From JALOLV01 sp046295175 (GTDB lineage Bacteria > Bacteroidota > Bacteroidia > Cytophagales > Spirosomataceae): DNA of 64,000 bases. This document shows, piece by piece, positions 1 through 8,281 of this stretch (positions within the stretch are counted from its first letter, which is position 1; each line of letters begins with the position of its first letter). Made by a program: the position numbers and the translations under genes. The notes beneath the pieces are model-generated. The model did not search any database and was not told the origin of the DNA. It saw only the letters and a program-made list of their open reading frames with translations. The stretch spans positions 806,001-870,000 of the forward strand of contig JBKBNY010000001.1 of the NCBI GenBank assembly GCA_046295175.1, given 5' to 3'.

Positions 1-1278
1 CAAAAAGAGTTAATCAAGATTACTCATAAGATTGAGCCTTTTTATTCGCCTATATCACAACCTTACTTATACGAAGACAAATGGATTTTTATCATTTGGG
101 TTCCAGGGGGTGATAATCGCCCGTACAAAGTTCCGAAAGCATTAGGAAGCAAAGAGATAGAAGGTAAAAGATACTACATTAGACGTGGGTCGTCATCGGC
201 AATAGCAAAAGAAGCCGACGAAAAGCAACTACTCGATTTAGCAAAAAAGATTCCGTTTGATGATAGAATCAACCACGAAGCAACCATAAAAGACCTTGAT
301 TTGGGGCTTATCCGCGAGTTTTTGCAAGAAATCAGAAGTGACCTTTTTGAAGAATCAATCAAAACACCTTTTGAAGAAGTGTGCCGCCAGATGCGAATCG
401 TCAATGGCCCTGACGAATACCTAAAACCACTCAATGTAGGTTTGTTGTTTTTTTGTACAAATCCTCAAAAATTCTTTAATGAGGCACGTATCGAGGTGGT
501 TTGGCGTTACAATGAATCAGGGACTTCTTTTGACGAATTTGTATTCAAAGGACCTATTCACAAACAAATTCGTGAGGTTTTGTCGCATATTCGTTCACGT
601 CTGATTATCGAAAGGGTCATCAAACAAGCCAATAAAGCCGAAGCGATTAGGGTTTATAACTATCCGTTTGAAGCCATCGAAGAAGCCGTAGTCAATGCTT
701 TTTTTCATAGAAGTTATGAGATTAGAGAACCTATCATTATTGATATTTGGCAAAATAGAATCGAAATTGCGAGTCTGCCGGGTCCTGTCCCACCAATCAA
801 TCAGCAAGATTTACAAAAAGGCAGAGTTGTGGCAAGGCATTATCGGAATCGCCGAATTGGAGATTTTTTCAAGGATTTGGATTTATCAGAAGGTCGTTGC
901 ACTGGAATTCCGACGATTTACAAAAAAATGGCAGCGAATGATTCGCCCAAACCTCATTTTGAGACCGACGAAGACCGTACCTATTTTGCCGTAACCCTAC
1001 CAATAAATCCGTATTTTTTAGAAGTACAAGATAATGCACCAGAAGACATACGAATTTTACATTATTGTCTCGAAGAAAAAAGTCGTAAAGAGATTTTAGC
1101 ATTTTTGGGATTAACCTCGCATACTTTTAATTACGAACAAAAGATAGTCCCACTCTTGCATAATGGGTTTTTACAGATGACCGTCCCTGAGAATCCTTTT
1201 AGTAAAAAACAAAAATATATTATTACTTATGACGGATTTAGACACTTATCATCGAAGCTACTGTCTAACACTGTCTAA
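1..1278 (+). CDS. Schlafen/AlbA_2-type ATP-binding transcriptional regulator-like protein (5' truncated)
   Basis: The reading frame is open from base 1, so the start lies outside the window; 425 codons are visible. The visible N-terminal part contains YYIRRGSSSAIA, the end of an AlbA_2 (Schlafen-type) domain. The middle has EAVVNAFFHRSY and a later GRCTGIPTI, which resemble the N-box and G-box of a GHKL-type ATPase (HATPase_c_4). The last ~80 residues look like a winged-helix domain. Proteins of this architecture are usually annotated as putative DNA-binding transcriptional regulators or ATP-dependent helicase-related proteins, and many sit in accessory regions; their biochemical role is mostly unknown. 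The gene ends in an AT-rich spacer in which TGTCTAA recurs. Family assignment is fairly secure, function is not. Confidence 0.75.
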   Translation, partial: QKELIKITHKIEPFYSPISQPYLYEDKWIFIIWVPGGDNRPYKVPKALGSKEIEGKRYYIRRGSSSAIAKEADEKQLLDLAKKIPFDDRINHEATIKDLDLGLIREFLQEIRSDLFEESIKTPFEEVCRQMRIVNGPDEYLKPLNVGLLFFCTNPQKFFNEARIEVVWRYNESGTSFDEFVFKGPIHKQIREVLSHIRSRLIIERVIKQANKAEAIRVYNYPFEAIEEAVVNAFFHRSYEIREPIIIDIWQNRIEIASLPGPVPPINQQDLQKGRVVARHYRNRRIGDFFKDLDLSEGRCTGIPTIYKKMAANDSPKPHFETDEDRTYFAVTLPINPYFLEVQDNAPEDIRILHYCLEEKSRKEILAFLGLTSHTFNYEQKIVPLLHNGFLQMTVPENPFSKKQKYIITYDGFRHLSSKLLSNTV

Positions 1279-1441
1279 CATTTTAAAACATATATGTACT
1301 AAAAACATATAATAATTTTTATAAATATAACATTTTTTATATAATCAAAAGTAAGCATATACTTAACTGTCTAACAAGTGTCTAAGTAATGTACAAGTAG
1401 TAACTAAGTCAAAAAATCATCAACAAACCATAATTAAAAGA

Positions 1442-2968
1442 ATGAAAAAAGTACTCAAAGAATTAGGAATCAAGTCGCTCAACGAGGGTATCAGCACGGG
1501 GGTGGAGAGTTGGGCAGGTAGCGGAAAAGTATTGAGTTCGTACTCGCCAGTAGATGGGCAACTCATTGGTAAGGTTCGACAAGCCAATCGAGAAGACTAC
1601 GATAAAGTGGTGGCACAGGCCGTGGCGGCGTTTCCGATGTGGAGAGAATTACCAGCCCCAAAACGTGGCGAAATCGTTCGTCAGATGGGCGATGCTTTCA
1701 GAGAACATAAAGATGCACTCGGACGCTTAGTGAGCTACGAAATGGGCAAAAGCCTGCAAGAAGGTTGGGGCGAAGTACAAGAAATAATTGATATTTGCGA
1801 TTTTGCGGTTGGGCTTTCTCGTCAATTGTACGGTCTTTCGATGCACTCAGAGCGTGGCTCGCACCGCATGTACGAGCAGTGGCATCCGCTCGGAGTTGTG
1901 GGTATTATCTCGGCATTCAATTTCCCGGTAGCCGTTTGGGCATGGAATACCATGTTGGCTTGGGTTTGCGGAGATGTTTGCGTATGGAAGCCATCCGAAA
2001 AAACACCGCTTTCGGCAATCGCTTGTCAGAATATCATCCGTGAGGTTTTGGCAAAGCACGGAATCCCCGAGGGCGTTTCTGGGTTAATTATCGGCGATAG
2101 AAAAGTAGGCGAATGGTTATCTAACGATACTCGTATTCCGTTGGTTTCGGCAACTGGTTCGACTCGCATGGGTAAAGCTGTGGGCGTGGCCGTAGCCAAT
2201 CGTTTTGGAAAAACTATCCTCGAATTAGGCGGTAACAACGCCATCATCGTTACCGAAAACGCCGATTTAAAATTGGTCGTTCCAGCCGTTGTATTCGGAG
2301 CTGTCGGTACAGCAGGGCAACGCTGCACCACCACTCGCCGATTAATCGTGCAAGAGGGTATCTACGACGAAGTCAAAAATCGTTTGGTAAAAGCCTATTC
2401 ACAAATCCGAATCGGTAATCCGTTAGATATTCAAAACCACGTAGGCCCATTGATTGATGATTTGGCAGTAAGTGGTTACCAAAATGCCATCCAGAAAGCA
2501 ATCGAAGAAGGCGGAAAAGTACTCTGTGGCAATGAAATTTTGAGCGGAGAAGGCTACGAATCAGGCTGTTATGTAAAACCTACAATCGTTGAAGTACAAA
2601 AACAAACACCGATGGTTTGCCACGAAACTTTTGCTCCGATTTTGTATTTGATGAAATACCAAGATTTAGACGAAGCCATTGAACTACAAAACGGTGTTCC
2701 GCAGGGACTTTCATCGGCAATATTTACCCTAAATCTACGCGAAGCCGAGCAATTCTTATCGGCCAAAGGCTCAGATTGTGGTATTGCCAATGTAAACATC
2801 GGTACTTCGGGGGCTGAAATTGGAGGTGCTTTCGGTGGCGAAAAAGAAACTGGCGGAGGACGTGAGAGTGGCTCCGATGCTTGGAAGGCCTATATGCGTC
2901 GCCAAACGAATACCATCAATTACAGCACACAATTGCCATTGGCACAAGGAATCAAATTTGATTTTTAA
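1442..2968 (+). CDS. ALDH7-family aldehyde dehydrogenase (probable aminoadipate-semialdehyde dehydrogenase)
   Basis: This is a 508-residue NAD(P)-dependent aldehyde dehydrogenase, the usual full length. The active site is intact: Asn160 in SAFNFPVAVW, Glu261 in ELGGNNA and nucleophile Cys295 in GTAGQRCTTTRR. The GQRCTT context and the C-terminal GGAFGGEKETGGGRESGSD block are typical of the ALDH7 (antiquitin/AmaB) branch, which oxidises L-2-aminoadipate-6-semialdehyde (piperideine-6-carboxylate) in lysine breakdown. That substrate is inferred from the family; no other lysine-catabolic gene is nearby. The start ATG at 1442 follows a 160-base spacer, so the gene is likely transcribed alone, and it ends in a strong terminator. 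Cytoplasmic. Confidence 0.88.
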   Translation: MKKVLKELGIKSLNEGISTGVESWAGSGKVLSSYSPVDGQLIGKVRQANREDYDKVVAQAVAAFPMWRELPAPKRGEIVRQMGDAFREHKDALGRLVSYEMGKSLQEGWGEVQEIIDICDFAVGLSRQLYGLSMHSERGSHRMYEQWHPLGVVGIISAFNFPVAVWAWNTMLAWVCGDVCVWKPSEKTPLSAIACQNIIREVLAKHGIPEGVSGLIIGDRKVGEWLSNDTRIPLVSATGSTRMGKAVGVAVANRFGKTILELGGNNAIIVTENADLKLVVPAVVFGAVGTAGQRCTTTRRLIVQEGIYDEVKNRLVKAYSQIRIGNPLDIQNHVGPLIDDLAVSGYQNAIQKAIEEGGKVLCGNEILSGEGYESGCYVKPTIVEVQKQTPMVCHETFAPILYLMKYQDLDEAIELQNGVPQGLSSAIFTLNLREAEQFLSAKGSDCGIANVNIGTSGAEIGGAFGGEKETGGGRESGSDAWKAYMRRQTNTINYSTQLPLAQGIKFDF

Positions 2969-2981
2969 GATTCGTAAATCA

Positions 2982-3032
2982 ACTCACGGTATAACTGACG
3001 ACTCGTTAAGTTATACCGTGAGTATTTTTTTT
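2982..3032 (+). terminator. Rho-independent terminator after the aldehyde dehydrogenase gene
   Basis: A perfect 15-bp stem (ACTCACGGTATAACT pairing with 3009-3023) closes a 12-base loop and is followed at once by a run of eight T (3025-3032). It lies 13 bases after the stop codon of the dehydrogenase gene. Confidence 0.85.
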
Positions 3033-3088
3033 ATAATTGAAACAAACCCATCAGAGGGATTGTTCTACTCGAAACACTATAACTTTCA

Positions 3089-3214
3089 ATGGAGAACCAA
3101 AGTAAATTTAAAATGTGGTTTAAGCGGCTCGGATGGGCAGGTTTTTTCTTTTTTCTGATAAAAGGATTGCTTTGGTTGATTGTGCCATATTTGATAGCAA
3201 AAGGATGTTTTTGA
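3089..3214 (+). CDS. 41-residue single-pass membrane microprotein
   Basis: An ATG at 3089 opens 41 codons: a basic, amphipathic N-terminus (MENQSKFKMWFKRLGW) followed by one hydrophobic segment (AGFFFFLIKGLLWLIVPYLI) and a short AKGCF tail. I recognise the pattern basic helix, then GWAGFxFFLIKGLLWL, from short ORFs common in Bacteroidota genomes, some of which carry misleading automatic names. Function is unknown. It probably sits in the inner membrane with the basic end in the cytoplasm. No clear ribosome-binding site is visible, which is normal for this phylum. It lies between a terminator and mnmE, in an otherwise empty 400-base spacer. The alternative is a chance ORF, but the ordered charge/hydrophobic layout argues against that. 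Confidence 0.55.
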   Translation: MENQSKFKMWFKRLGWAGFFFFLIKGLLWLIVPYLIAKGCF

Positions 3215-3368
3215 GTAAATTTTGATAAGAAAAAGCGATTGAAGTACGCTCTCAGTAACGTGACTCAATTCTTTCATTTTTTTAGCAAATGGTTAATCGA
3301 AATTGATAAACTTCTGAATTGATTAACAAATAACACAAACCAATTTATATCAAGCACGCAGTTAGTTA

Positions 3369-5207
3369 ATGATTCTACAACAAGATACAATTTGTGCTTT
3401 AGCTACTCCGCAAGGAGTCGGAGCGATTGCCGTAATCAGGGTTTCGGGCGAGCGTACTTTCGAGATTGTCAATCAGATTTTTTTTGGCAAAAATTTAGAA
3501 AAAGTCGATAGCCATACCATTCACTTCGGGACAATCCGCGACGGCGAAACAATCGTAGATGAAGTGCTGGTATCGGTTTTCAAAAATCCTAAATCTTTCA
3601 CAAAAGAAGACGTGGTAGAAATCTCCTGCCACGGCTCAGACTATATCATCCGATACATTCTGAAATTATTAGTAAAAAAAGGTTGCCGCATGGCCAAACC
3701 AGGCGAATTTACCCAGAGAGCATTCATCAATGGGCAATTTGACCTCGTGCAAGCCGAAGCCGTGGCCGACCTCATTGCCGCCGATTCAGAAGCGGCTCAC
3801 CGCTCGGCATTGCATCAACTACGTGGTGGATTTTCTAAAAAATTGGCAATTCTGAGAGAAGAACTCATCCATTTTGCGAGTTTGGTTGAACTCGAATTGG
3901 ATTTTGGCGAAGAAGATGTAGAATTTGCCAATAGAGATGATTTGAAAGAATTGATTCTGAAAATCCAGCGACAGATTCATCCGCTGATTGATTCTTTCGA
4001 TTCGGGCAATGCTATCAAAGAGGGCGTACCCGTGGCAATTATTGGGCCTCCTAATGCCGGAAAATCTACGCTTCTGAATGCTTTATTGAACGAAGAAAAA
4101 GCCATCGTAACCGAAATTGCAGGTACAACCCGCGATGTGATAGAGGATGTGATGTTTATTGATGGCGTAAAATTTAGGTTTATTGATACGGCTGGAATCA
4201 GAGAAACTCAAGATGTTGTAGAATCTATCGGTATCGAACGTTCCAAACAAGCAATGGAACGTGCCGAAATCATACTTTTATTGAGCGATAACGACGAATT
4301 TACCACCGATTTTATCGAAAATGCTGATAAAGAAAAGGTGATTTTTGTGAGAAATAAGATTGATTTGGGTGTCGCCTCACCCCAAAACTTCTCCTCAGAG
4401 GAGAAAGGCTTCTCGCAACTCCCCTCTCCTACAAGGAGAGGGGTTGGGGGTGAGGTGAAACCACCAAACACAAAATCCCCCTTTCATTCTGTATCAACAG
4501 ATTTACTCAAAAAAGCCAGAGAGTTAAGACAAAATCTTACCGATTCAGAGCAGATATTGTGGGAGGTTCTTCGAAATAGACAACTAAATAATTTAAAATT
4601 TAGGCGTCAGCATCCGCTCAAAGAGGGTTATATTTTAGATTTTTATTGCCATGAAGCCAAACTTGGAATCGAGTTAGACGGGGGCTATCACAATCAATTA
4701 AAACAGCTGAATTACGATGCAGTTCGTACATTAGATATCGAGATTGGGTACGGAATAAAAATTCTACGATTTTCAAATGACGATGTACAAAATCGAATAG
4801 ATTTTGTGTTGAATGAAATTTTGAATTTCACCTCACCCCTATCCCCTCTCCTCAAAGGAGAGGGGGACGATATAAAGACCTCTCCTTCGAGAAGAGAGTT
4901 GGGTGAGGTTCACATCTCAGCCAAGCTCGGTATCGGTATCGAAGACCTAAAAAAACAGATTTTGTCGAAAGCTAAAATCAAAAAGCAGTCGGATAATATG
5001 CTGACTAATTTGAGGCATTACGAACACCTCCTAAAAGCAAACGATGCCCTCAACGAAGTGTTAAATGGTTTAGATTTAGGTATTACTGGTGATTTCTTGG
5101 CACAAGATATTCGCCTTTCGTTGCACCATCTTGGCGAGATTACCGGCACAATCACAACGGATGATTTATTAGCCAACATATTTAGTAAGTTTTGCATCGG
5201 AAAATGA
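3369..5207 (+). CDS. mnmE: tRNA modification GTPase MnmE with an in-frame DUF559 nuclease insertion
   Basis: MnmE (with MnmG) installs the carboxymethylaminomethyl group on U34 of certain tRNAs. The N-terminal tetrahydrofolate-binding domain (MILQQDTICALATPQG, residues 1-~120), helical domain, P-loop GPPNAGKS (226-233), GTTRDV (252-257), DTAG (273-276), NKID (329-332), SAK (517-519) and the C-terminal FCIGK are all present. The protein is 612 residues against the usual ~455, because residues ~336-513 are foreign: repeat-derived linkers (LPSPTRRGVGGEV and TSPLSPLLKGEG) around a DUF559 domain. Only about seven native residues then separate G4 from G5, where ~15-20 is usual. The frame is open throughout, so a fusion protein is expected. 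Whether the GTPase tolerates the insertion is unknown. Confidence 0.9.
   Translation: MILQQDTICALATPQGVGAIAVIRVSGERTFEIVNQIFFGKNLEKVDSHTIHFGTIRDGETIVDEVLVSVFKNPKSFTKEDVVEISCHGSDYIIRYILKLLVKKGCRMAKPGEFTQRAFINGQFDLVQAEAVADLIAADSEAAHRSALHQLRGGFSKKLAILREELIHFASLVELELDFGEEDVEFANRDDLKELILKIQRQIHPLIDSFDSGNAIKEGVPVAIIGPPNAGKSTLLNALLNEEKAIVTEIAGTTRDVIEDVMFIDGVKFRFIDTAGIRETQDVVESIGIERSKQAMERAEIILLLSDNDEFTTDFIENADKEKVIFVRNKIDLGVASPQNFSSEEKGFSQLPSPTRRGVGGEVKPPNTKSPFHSVSTDLLKKARELRQNLTDSEQILWEVLRNRQLNNLKFRRQHPLKEGYILDFYCHEAKLGIELDGGYHNQLKQLNYDAVRTLDIEIGYGIKILRFSNDDVQNRIDFVLNEILNFTSPLSPLLKGEGDDIKTSPSRRELGEVHISAKLGIGIEDLKKQILSKAKIKKQSDNMLTNLRHYEHLLKANDALNEVLNGLDLGITGDFLAQDIRLSLHHLGEITGTITTDDLLANIFSKFCIGK
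4375..4455. repeat. Left double-hairpin palindromic repeat of the DUF559 cassette
   Basis: CCTCACCC at the left and GGGTGAGG at the right enclose two hairpins. The first is TTCTCCTC/GAGGAGAA. The second is CCCCTCTCCT (4421-4430) pairing with 4434-4443. It is translated in the mnmE frame as a Ser/Pro/Gly-rich linker. Confidence 0.8.
4831..4908. repeat. Right double-hairpin palindromic repeat of the DUF559 cassette
   Basis: It has the same architecture as the left copy: CCTCACCC start, a perfect 10-bp hairpin (CCCCTCTCCT with a CAA loop), a second CTCTCCTT-type hairpin with a mismatch, and GGGTGAGG end. It is again translated in frame, giving TSPLSPLLKGEG and related residues. Confidence 0.8.
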
Positions 5208-5282
5208 TTTCGCTCATTGCATAAGTCGTTTTCGTAGTAAATATTTACGATTATTTTAATCGTTATTTTGCCTAACCCAAAA

Positions 5283-6089
5283 ATGAATTTTTCAGAACAA
5301 TTATTCGAGAAAATAAAAGAGTTTTCATCGCCCAAAGAGATTAATTGGATTGAAAGCAAAGCCAATGGTAACTTACAAGCCTTACAAACGGCCTTTGTGG
5401 CTACTCCGAGGTTTATCAGCAAAAGCCCTATTCAATCTAAAGAACTTATCAATGGCGTGTCAATTGGTGATTGGACACTCGACCGACTCGTAAGAGTATT
5501 TTTCTTATCAAAATTTGATAGTAGCAATAAAGAATCTTACACGAAAGCCATTGACACACTTTTTGAAACAGCCGAAATCAACGAGGCAGTTGCCCTTATC
5601 TCTGCCCTACCCTTTTTTGCTTTTCCTGATTATTGGATGCTCCGTTCTACCGATGCCGTAAGGTCAAATATCGGTTTGGTTTTAGAAGCCATTGCTTACC
5701 AAAATCCTTATCCAAAAAAACATTTTAGTGAATTGGCGTGGAATCAGTTGGTTTTGAAGTGCATTTTTAATGATAAAGCCATTCATCGAATCGAAGGCTT
5801 GGCCGAACGTGCAAATCAAGAATTGGCCAATTCTATTTCATATTTAGCTCACGAACGCTGGTCGGCTGGTCGAACAATTACTCCACAAGCTTGGCGTTTG
5901 GTAAGTAGATTTATGAATGATGAAATCTTGAAAGACATAGAAACCCTCTTCAAATCAGGCGAAGAAAAAAATCAAATCGCTGCAGCTTTGGTTTGTAAAG
6001 AAACTGATTTTGCCCCCGCAAAAGAAATTTTAAAACAACATCCTCAGCTCGAACCACAAACACTTAGTTGGTCAATGCTTGAGGATTGA
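5283..6089 (+). CDS. eboA: EboA family protein
   Basis: A 268-residue soluble protein that I recognise as EboA. Motifs include GDWTLDRLVRVFFL, ALPFFAFPDYWMLRSTDAVRSN and a conserved ERWSAGRTITPQAWRLV near the C-terminus. The ebo genes were described as a cluster in cyanobacteria, eustigmatophyte plastids and Bacteroidota. In cyanobacteria the cluster is needed to export a scytonemin precursor to the periplasm; the role of EboA itself is unknown. I chose ATG 5283 over the upstream TTG at 5268 because it is the first ATG and fits the family N-terminus. It is followed 66 bases later by eboB. The other ebo genes (UbiA-like, dehydroquinate-synthase-like, TIM-barrel, phosphodiesterase-like) are not here. 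Confidence 0.8.
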   Translation: MNFSEQLFEKIKEFSSPKEINWIESKANGNLQALQTAFVATPRFISKSPIQSKELINGVSIGDWTLDRLVRVFFLSKFDSSNKESYTKAIDTLFETAEINEAVALISALPFFAFPDYWMLRSTDAVRSNIGLVLEAIAYQNPYPKKHFSELAWNQLVLKCIFNDKAIHRIEGLAERANQELANSISYLAHERWSAGRTITPQAWRLVSRFMNDEILKDIETLFKSGEEKNQIAAALVCKETDFAPAKEILKQHPQLEPQTLSWSMLED

Positions 6090-6155
6090 AATCACTATTA
6101 TCTTTTTGGTTTACGAAAAGAAGAGTCAAATTCTTGAATTCTAAATTAAAATAAA

Positions 6156-7175
6156 ATGTGTCAGAAACACGCAGATATATCGCAAAATCCTTCACACTTT
6201 GAAGGTAGTGCCGAAGAACTCGAAACTTCAAAAAATGTACAGGCCAATTATGCCGATTACACCAAAGGAATGAAGTTTTTCGACCCGCACATTCACATGA
6301 CCTCACGCACAACCGACGACTACACGGCCTTGATTGATGCGGGAGTTGTGGCAATTATCGAGCCTGCTTTTTGGTTGGGTCAGCCACGCACCGGATTGGC
6401 CTCTTTCAAAGATTATTTTAGTAGTTTGGTTGGTTGGGAACGCTTCCGTTCTTCGCAGTTTGGTATTAAACATTATTGCACGATTGGCCTAAATTCGCGT
6501 GAAGCAAATAACGAGCCTTTAGCCGAGCAGGTAATGGAGATTTTGCCTTTGTTTCTGTATAAAGAGGGTGTTGTGGGCGTTGGAGAAATTGGATTTGATG
6601 ACCAAACCGCTGCCGAAGAGAAATTCTATCGCTTACAACTCGAATTAGCAAAAGAAGCCAATCTGCCTGTACAAGTACACACACCTCACCGAGATAAGAA
6701 AAAAGGAACGGAACTGAGCATGGCCATTGCTCTCGAACACGGAATCGACCCAAGCATGGTGATTATCGACCATAACAACGAAGAAACCGTTGAAAGTGTA
6801 CTCGATAAAGGTTTTTGGGCAGCATTTACAATTTATCCATTTACCAAAATGGGAAATGAACGCATGGTAGAAATTGTGAAGAAATATGGTTCTGAGAGAA
6901 TTATGGTCAATTCGGCTGCCGACTGGGGAATTAGCGACCCGCTGGCTGTGCCAAAAACTGCGGCTTTGATGAAGATAAAAGGCATTTCGGATGAAGATAT
7001 TCGTTTAGTAACTTACCAAAATGCCATTGATGCTTTTGCCCAAAGTGGACAAATCAATGTAGCCGATTTTGAAACGCCACAAGTTATTGACCAAAGTCTG
7101 AAATTCAACGGAAACACGGTTTTACGTGGTGGACAAATCCCGAGAATTGATAAAAATTCATTGATAATTAGTTAA
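6156..7175 (+). CDS. eboB: EboB, TatD-like metal-dependent hydrolase
   Basis: 339 residues with an amidohydrolase-like TIM barrel of the TatD type. Metal-binding motifs are visible in order: FDPHIHMTSRT near residue 45, GVGEIGFDD, VQVHTPHRD, MVIIDHNNE and VNSAADWG. This matches EboB of the ebo cluster rather than the shorter (~260 residue) housekeeping TatD nuclease. The substrate is unknown; the product of the whole cluster is thought to act in making or exporting a membrane-associated metabolite. It probably forms a two-gene transcript with eboA, ended by the hairpin at 7183-7217. The ~45-residue N-terminal extension before the barrel is Cys/His-containing but otherwise unremarkable. Confidence 0.82.
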   Translation: MCQKHADISQNPSHFEGSAEELETSKNVQANYADYTKGMKFFDPHIHMTSRTTDDYTALIDAGVVAIIEPAFWLGQPRTGLASFKDYFSSLVGWERFRSSQFGIKHYCTIGLNSREANNEPLAEQVMEILPLFLYKEGVVGVGEIGFDDQTAAEEKFYRLQLELAKEANLPVQVHTPHRDKKKGTELSMAIALEHGIDPSMVIIDHNNEETVESVLDKGFWAAFTIYPFTKMGNERMVEIVKKYGSERIMVNSAADWGISDPLAVPKTAALMKIKGISDEDIRLVTYQNAIDAFAQSGQINVADFETPQVIDQSLKFNGNTVLRGGQIPRIDKNSLIIS

Positions 7176-7182
7176 TTATAAA

Positions 7183-7217
7183 GCCTCATCTTACCACGAC
7201 ATTTGGTAAGATGAGGC
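7183..7217. terminator. Bidirectional terminator between eboB and fabH
   Basis: A perfect 14-bp stem (GCCTCATCTTACCA, 7183-7196, pairing with 7204-7217) with a 7-base loop. It lies between convergent genes and is flanked by A/T-rich sequence on both sides (TTATAAA to the left, ATATTTTAT to the right), so it can serve both strands. Confidence 0.82.
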
Positions 7218-7225
7218 ATATTTTA

Positions 7226-8281
7226 TCACCAACGAATCAAGGCCGAACCCCAAGTAAAACCTGCACCAAAGGCCGCCAAACAAACCAAATCGCCTTCTTT
7301 TACTTTTCCTGCTTCCCAAGCCTCACACAATGCAATCGGAATCGAAGCGGCAGTTGTATTTCCGTATTTCTGAATGTTATTCCAGACTTTTTCGTTTGGT
7401 AAACCTAATTTTTGCTGTACAAACTGACTGATACGTAAATTGGCCTGATGCGGTACAAAAAGGTCAATATCGGTCGATTGTAAACCTGCTTTTTGTAGAG
7501 CCTCGGCAATTACCTCTGGAAACTTCACGACAGCCGTCTTGAATACCAATTGTCCATTCATATTCGGGTAAATATCTCTATCTACAAAAAGGCCTTCGTG
7601 GATGAATATTTCGCCATATTCGGTTTCAGGAAAATGGAATTTCTCTTTACCAGTATGGTACCCGCCGTGGCTACCAGGGTTAATCATCGCCAATTCTTCG
7701 GCATGTGTACCGTCTGAATGTAAACAAGTTGTGATAATACCTTGGCCTTCTTTTTCGGTTGGCTGAATCACCACTGCACCAGCACCATCGCCAAAGATTA
7801 CGGTTACGTTGCGTCCTCTATCGCTAAATTCTAAACCCATCGAGTGCATTTCAGAGCCAATCAACAAGACGTTTTTGTACATACCTGTTTTTACGAATTG
7901 GTCGGCAATCGAAAGTCCATAGACAAATCCCGAACACTGATTACGAATATCTAAAGCACCTGCTTCTTTTTTGGTAATGCCCAGTTCACGCTGAACCAAA
8001 ACCCCACAACCCGGAAAATAATAGTCGGGACTGAGTGTTGCAAAAATGATAAAATCTACATCTTCGGGCGTGATTCCAGCACGTTCGCAAGCGATTCGAG
8101 CCGCTTTTGCACCCATCGTAGTAGTAGTTTCTTCGTGTTTTTTTGCATATCGGCGTTCTTTGATACCCGTTCTTTCCTGAATCCACTCATCAGAGGTATC
8201 CATTAATTTTGTCAATTCTTCGTTTTTTACGACTCTTTCGGGTACGTAGTGTCCAATCCCAGCAATCTTTGAGCGTAGCAT
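7226..8281 (-). CDS. fabH: 3-oxoacyl-ACP synthase III (FabH)
   Basis: A 351-residue ketoacyl-ACP synthase III, which condenses acyl-CoA with malonyl-ACP to start fatty-acid synthesis. The Cys-His-Asn triad is complete: Cys116 in IRNQCSGFVYG, His278 in FVPHQANLRI and Asn308 in KYGNTTAASIP. The N-terminus (SKIAGIGHYVPERVV) and DTSDEWIQERTGI are canonical. The C-terminus GAGFTWGSALIRW is intact. It is not next to other fab or pls genes, and Bacteroidota often carry several FabH paralogues, so it may be an accessory copy with its own acyl preference. Cytoplasmic; start ATG at 8281. Confidence 0.92.
   Translation of the reverse strand: MLRSKIAGIGHYVPERVVKNEELTKLMDTSDEWIQERTGIKERRYAKKHEETTTTMGAKAARIACERAGITPEDVDFIIFATLSPDYYFPGCGVLVQRELGITKKEAGALDIRNQCSGFVYGLSIADQFVKTGMYKNVLLIGSEMHSMGLEFSDRGRNVTVIFGDGAGAVVIQPTEKEGQGIITTCLHSDGTHAEELAMINPGSHGGYHTGKEKFHFPETEYGEIFIHEGLFVDRDIYPNMNGQLVFKTAVVKFPEVIAEALQKAGLQSTDIDLFVPHQANLRISQFVQQKLGLPNEKVWNNIQKYGNTTAASIPIALCEAWEAGKVKEGDLVCLAAFGAGFTWGSALIRW

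Larger units (their letters stand above)
4375..4908 (+). mobile_element. DUF559 nuclease cassette bounded by palindromic repeats, inserted in mnmE
   Basis: The 534-base unit (178 codons, no frame change) begins CCTCACCCCAA and ends TTGGGTGAGG, imperfect terminal inverted repeats. Its core encodes a DUF559 domain at mnmE residues ~376-487, with KKARELRQNLTDSEQILW, FRRQHPL, YILDFYCHEAKLGIELDGG and H441-N442. D424, E435 and D437 match the acidic positions of this PD-(D/E)xK-like (Vsr-related) nuclease family, so the fold looks intact. The insert contains no methionine codon, so it must be translated from the mnmE start. It has no intein splice residues and no transposase. I infer a mobile repeat/nuclease unit; whether DUF559 drives its movement is not shown. 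Confidence 0.75.

Noticed and set aside
1261..1390. Repeated TGTCTAA as a regulatory array
   Set aside because: Four irregularly spaced short copies in AT-rich DNA; spacing and context give no support.
4375..4908. Insertion in mnmE as an intein
   Set aside because: No Cys/Ser/Thr at a splice junction paired with a terminal His-Asn, no HINT-domain motifs; the core is DUF559 and the ends are palindromic repeats.
3369..5207. mnmE as a pseudogene
   Set aside because: The frame is open throughout, all G motifs and the C-terminal CIGK are intact, so it is not obviously broken.
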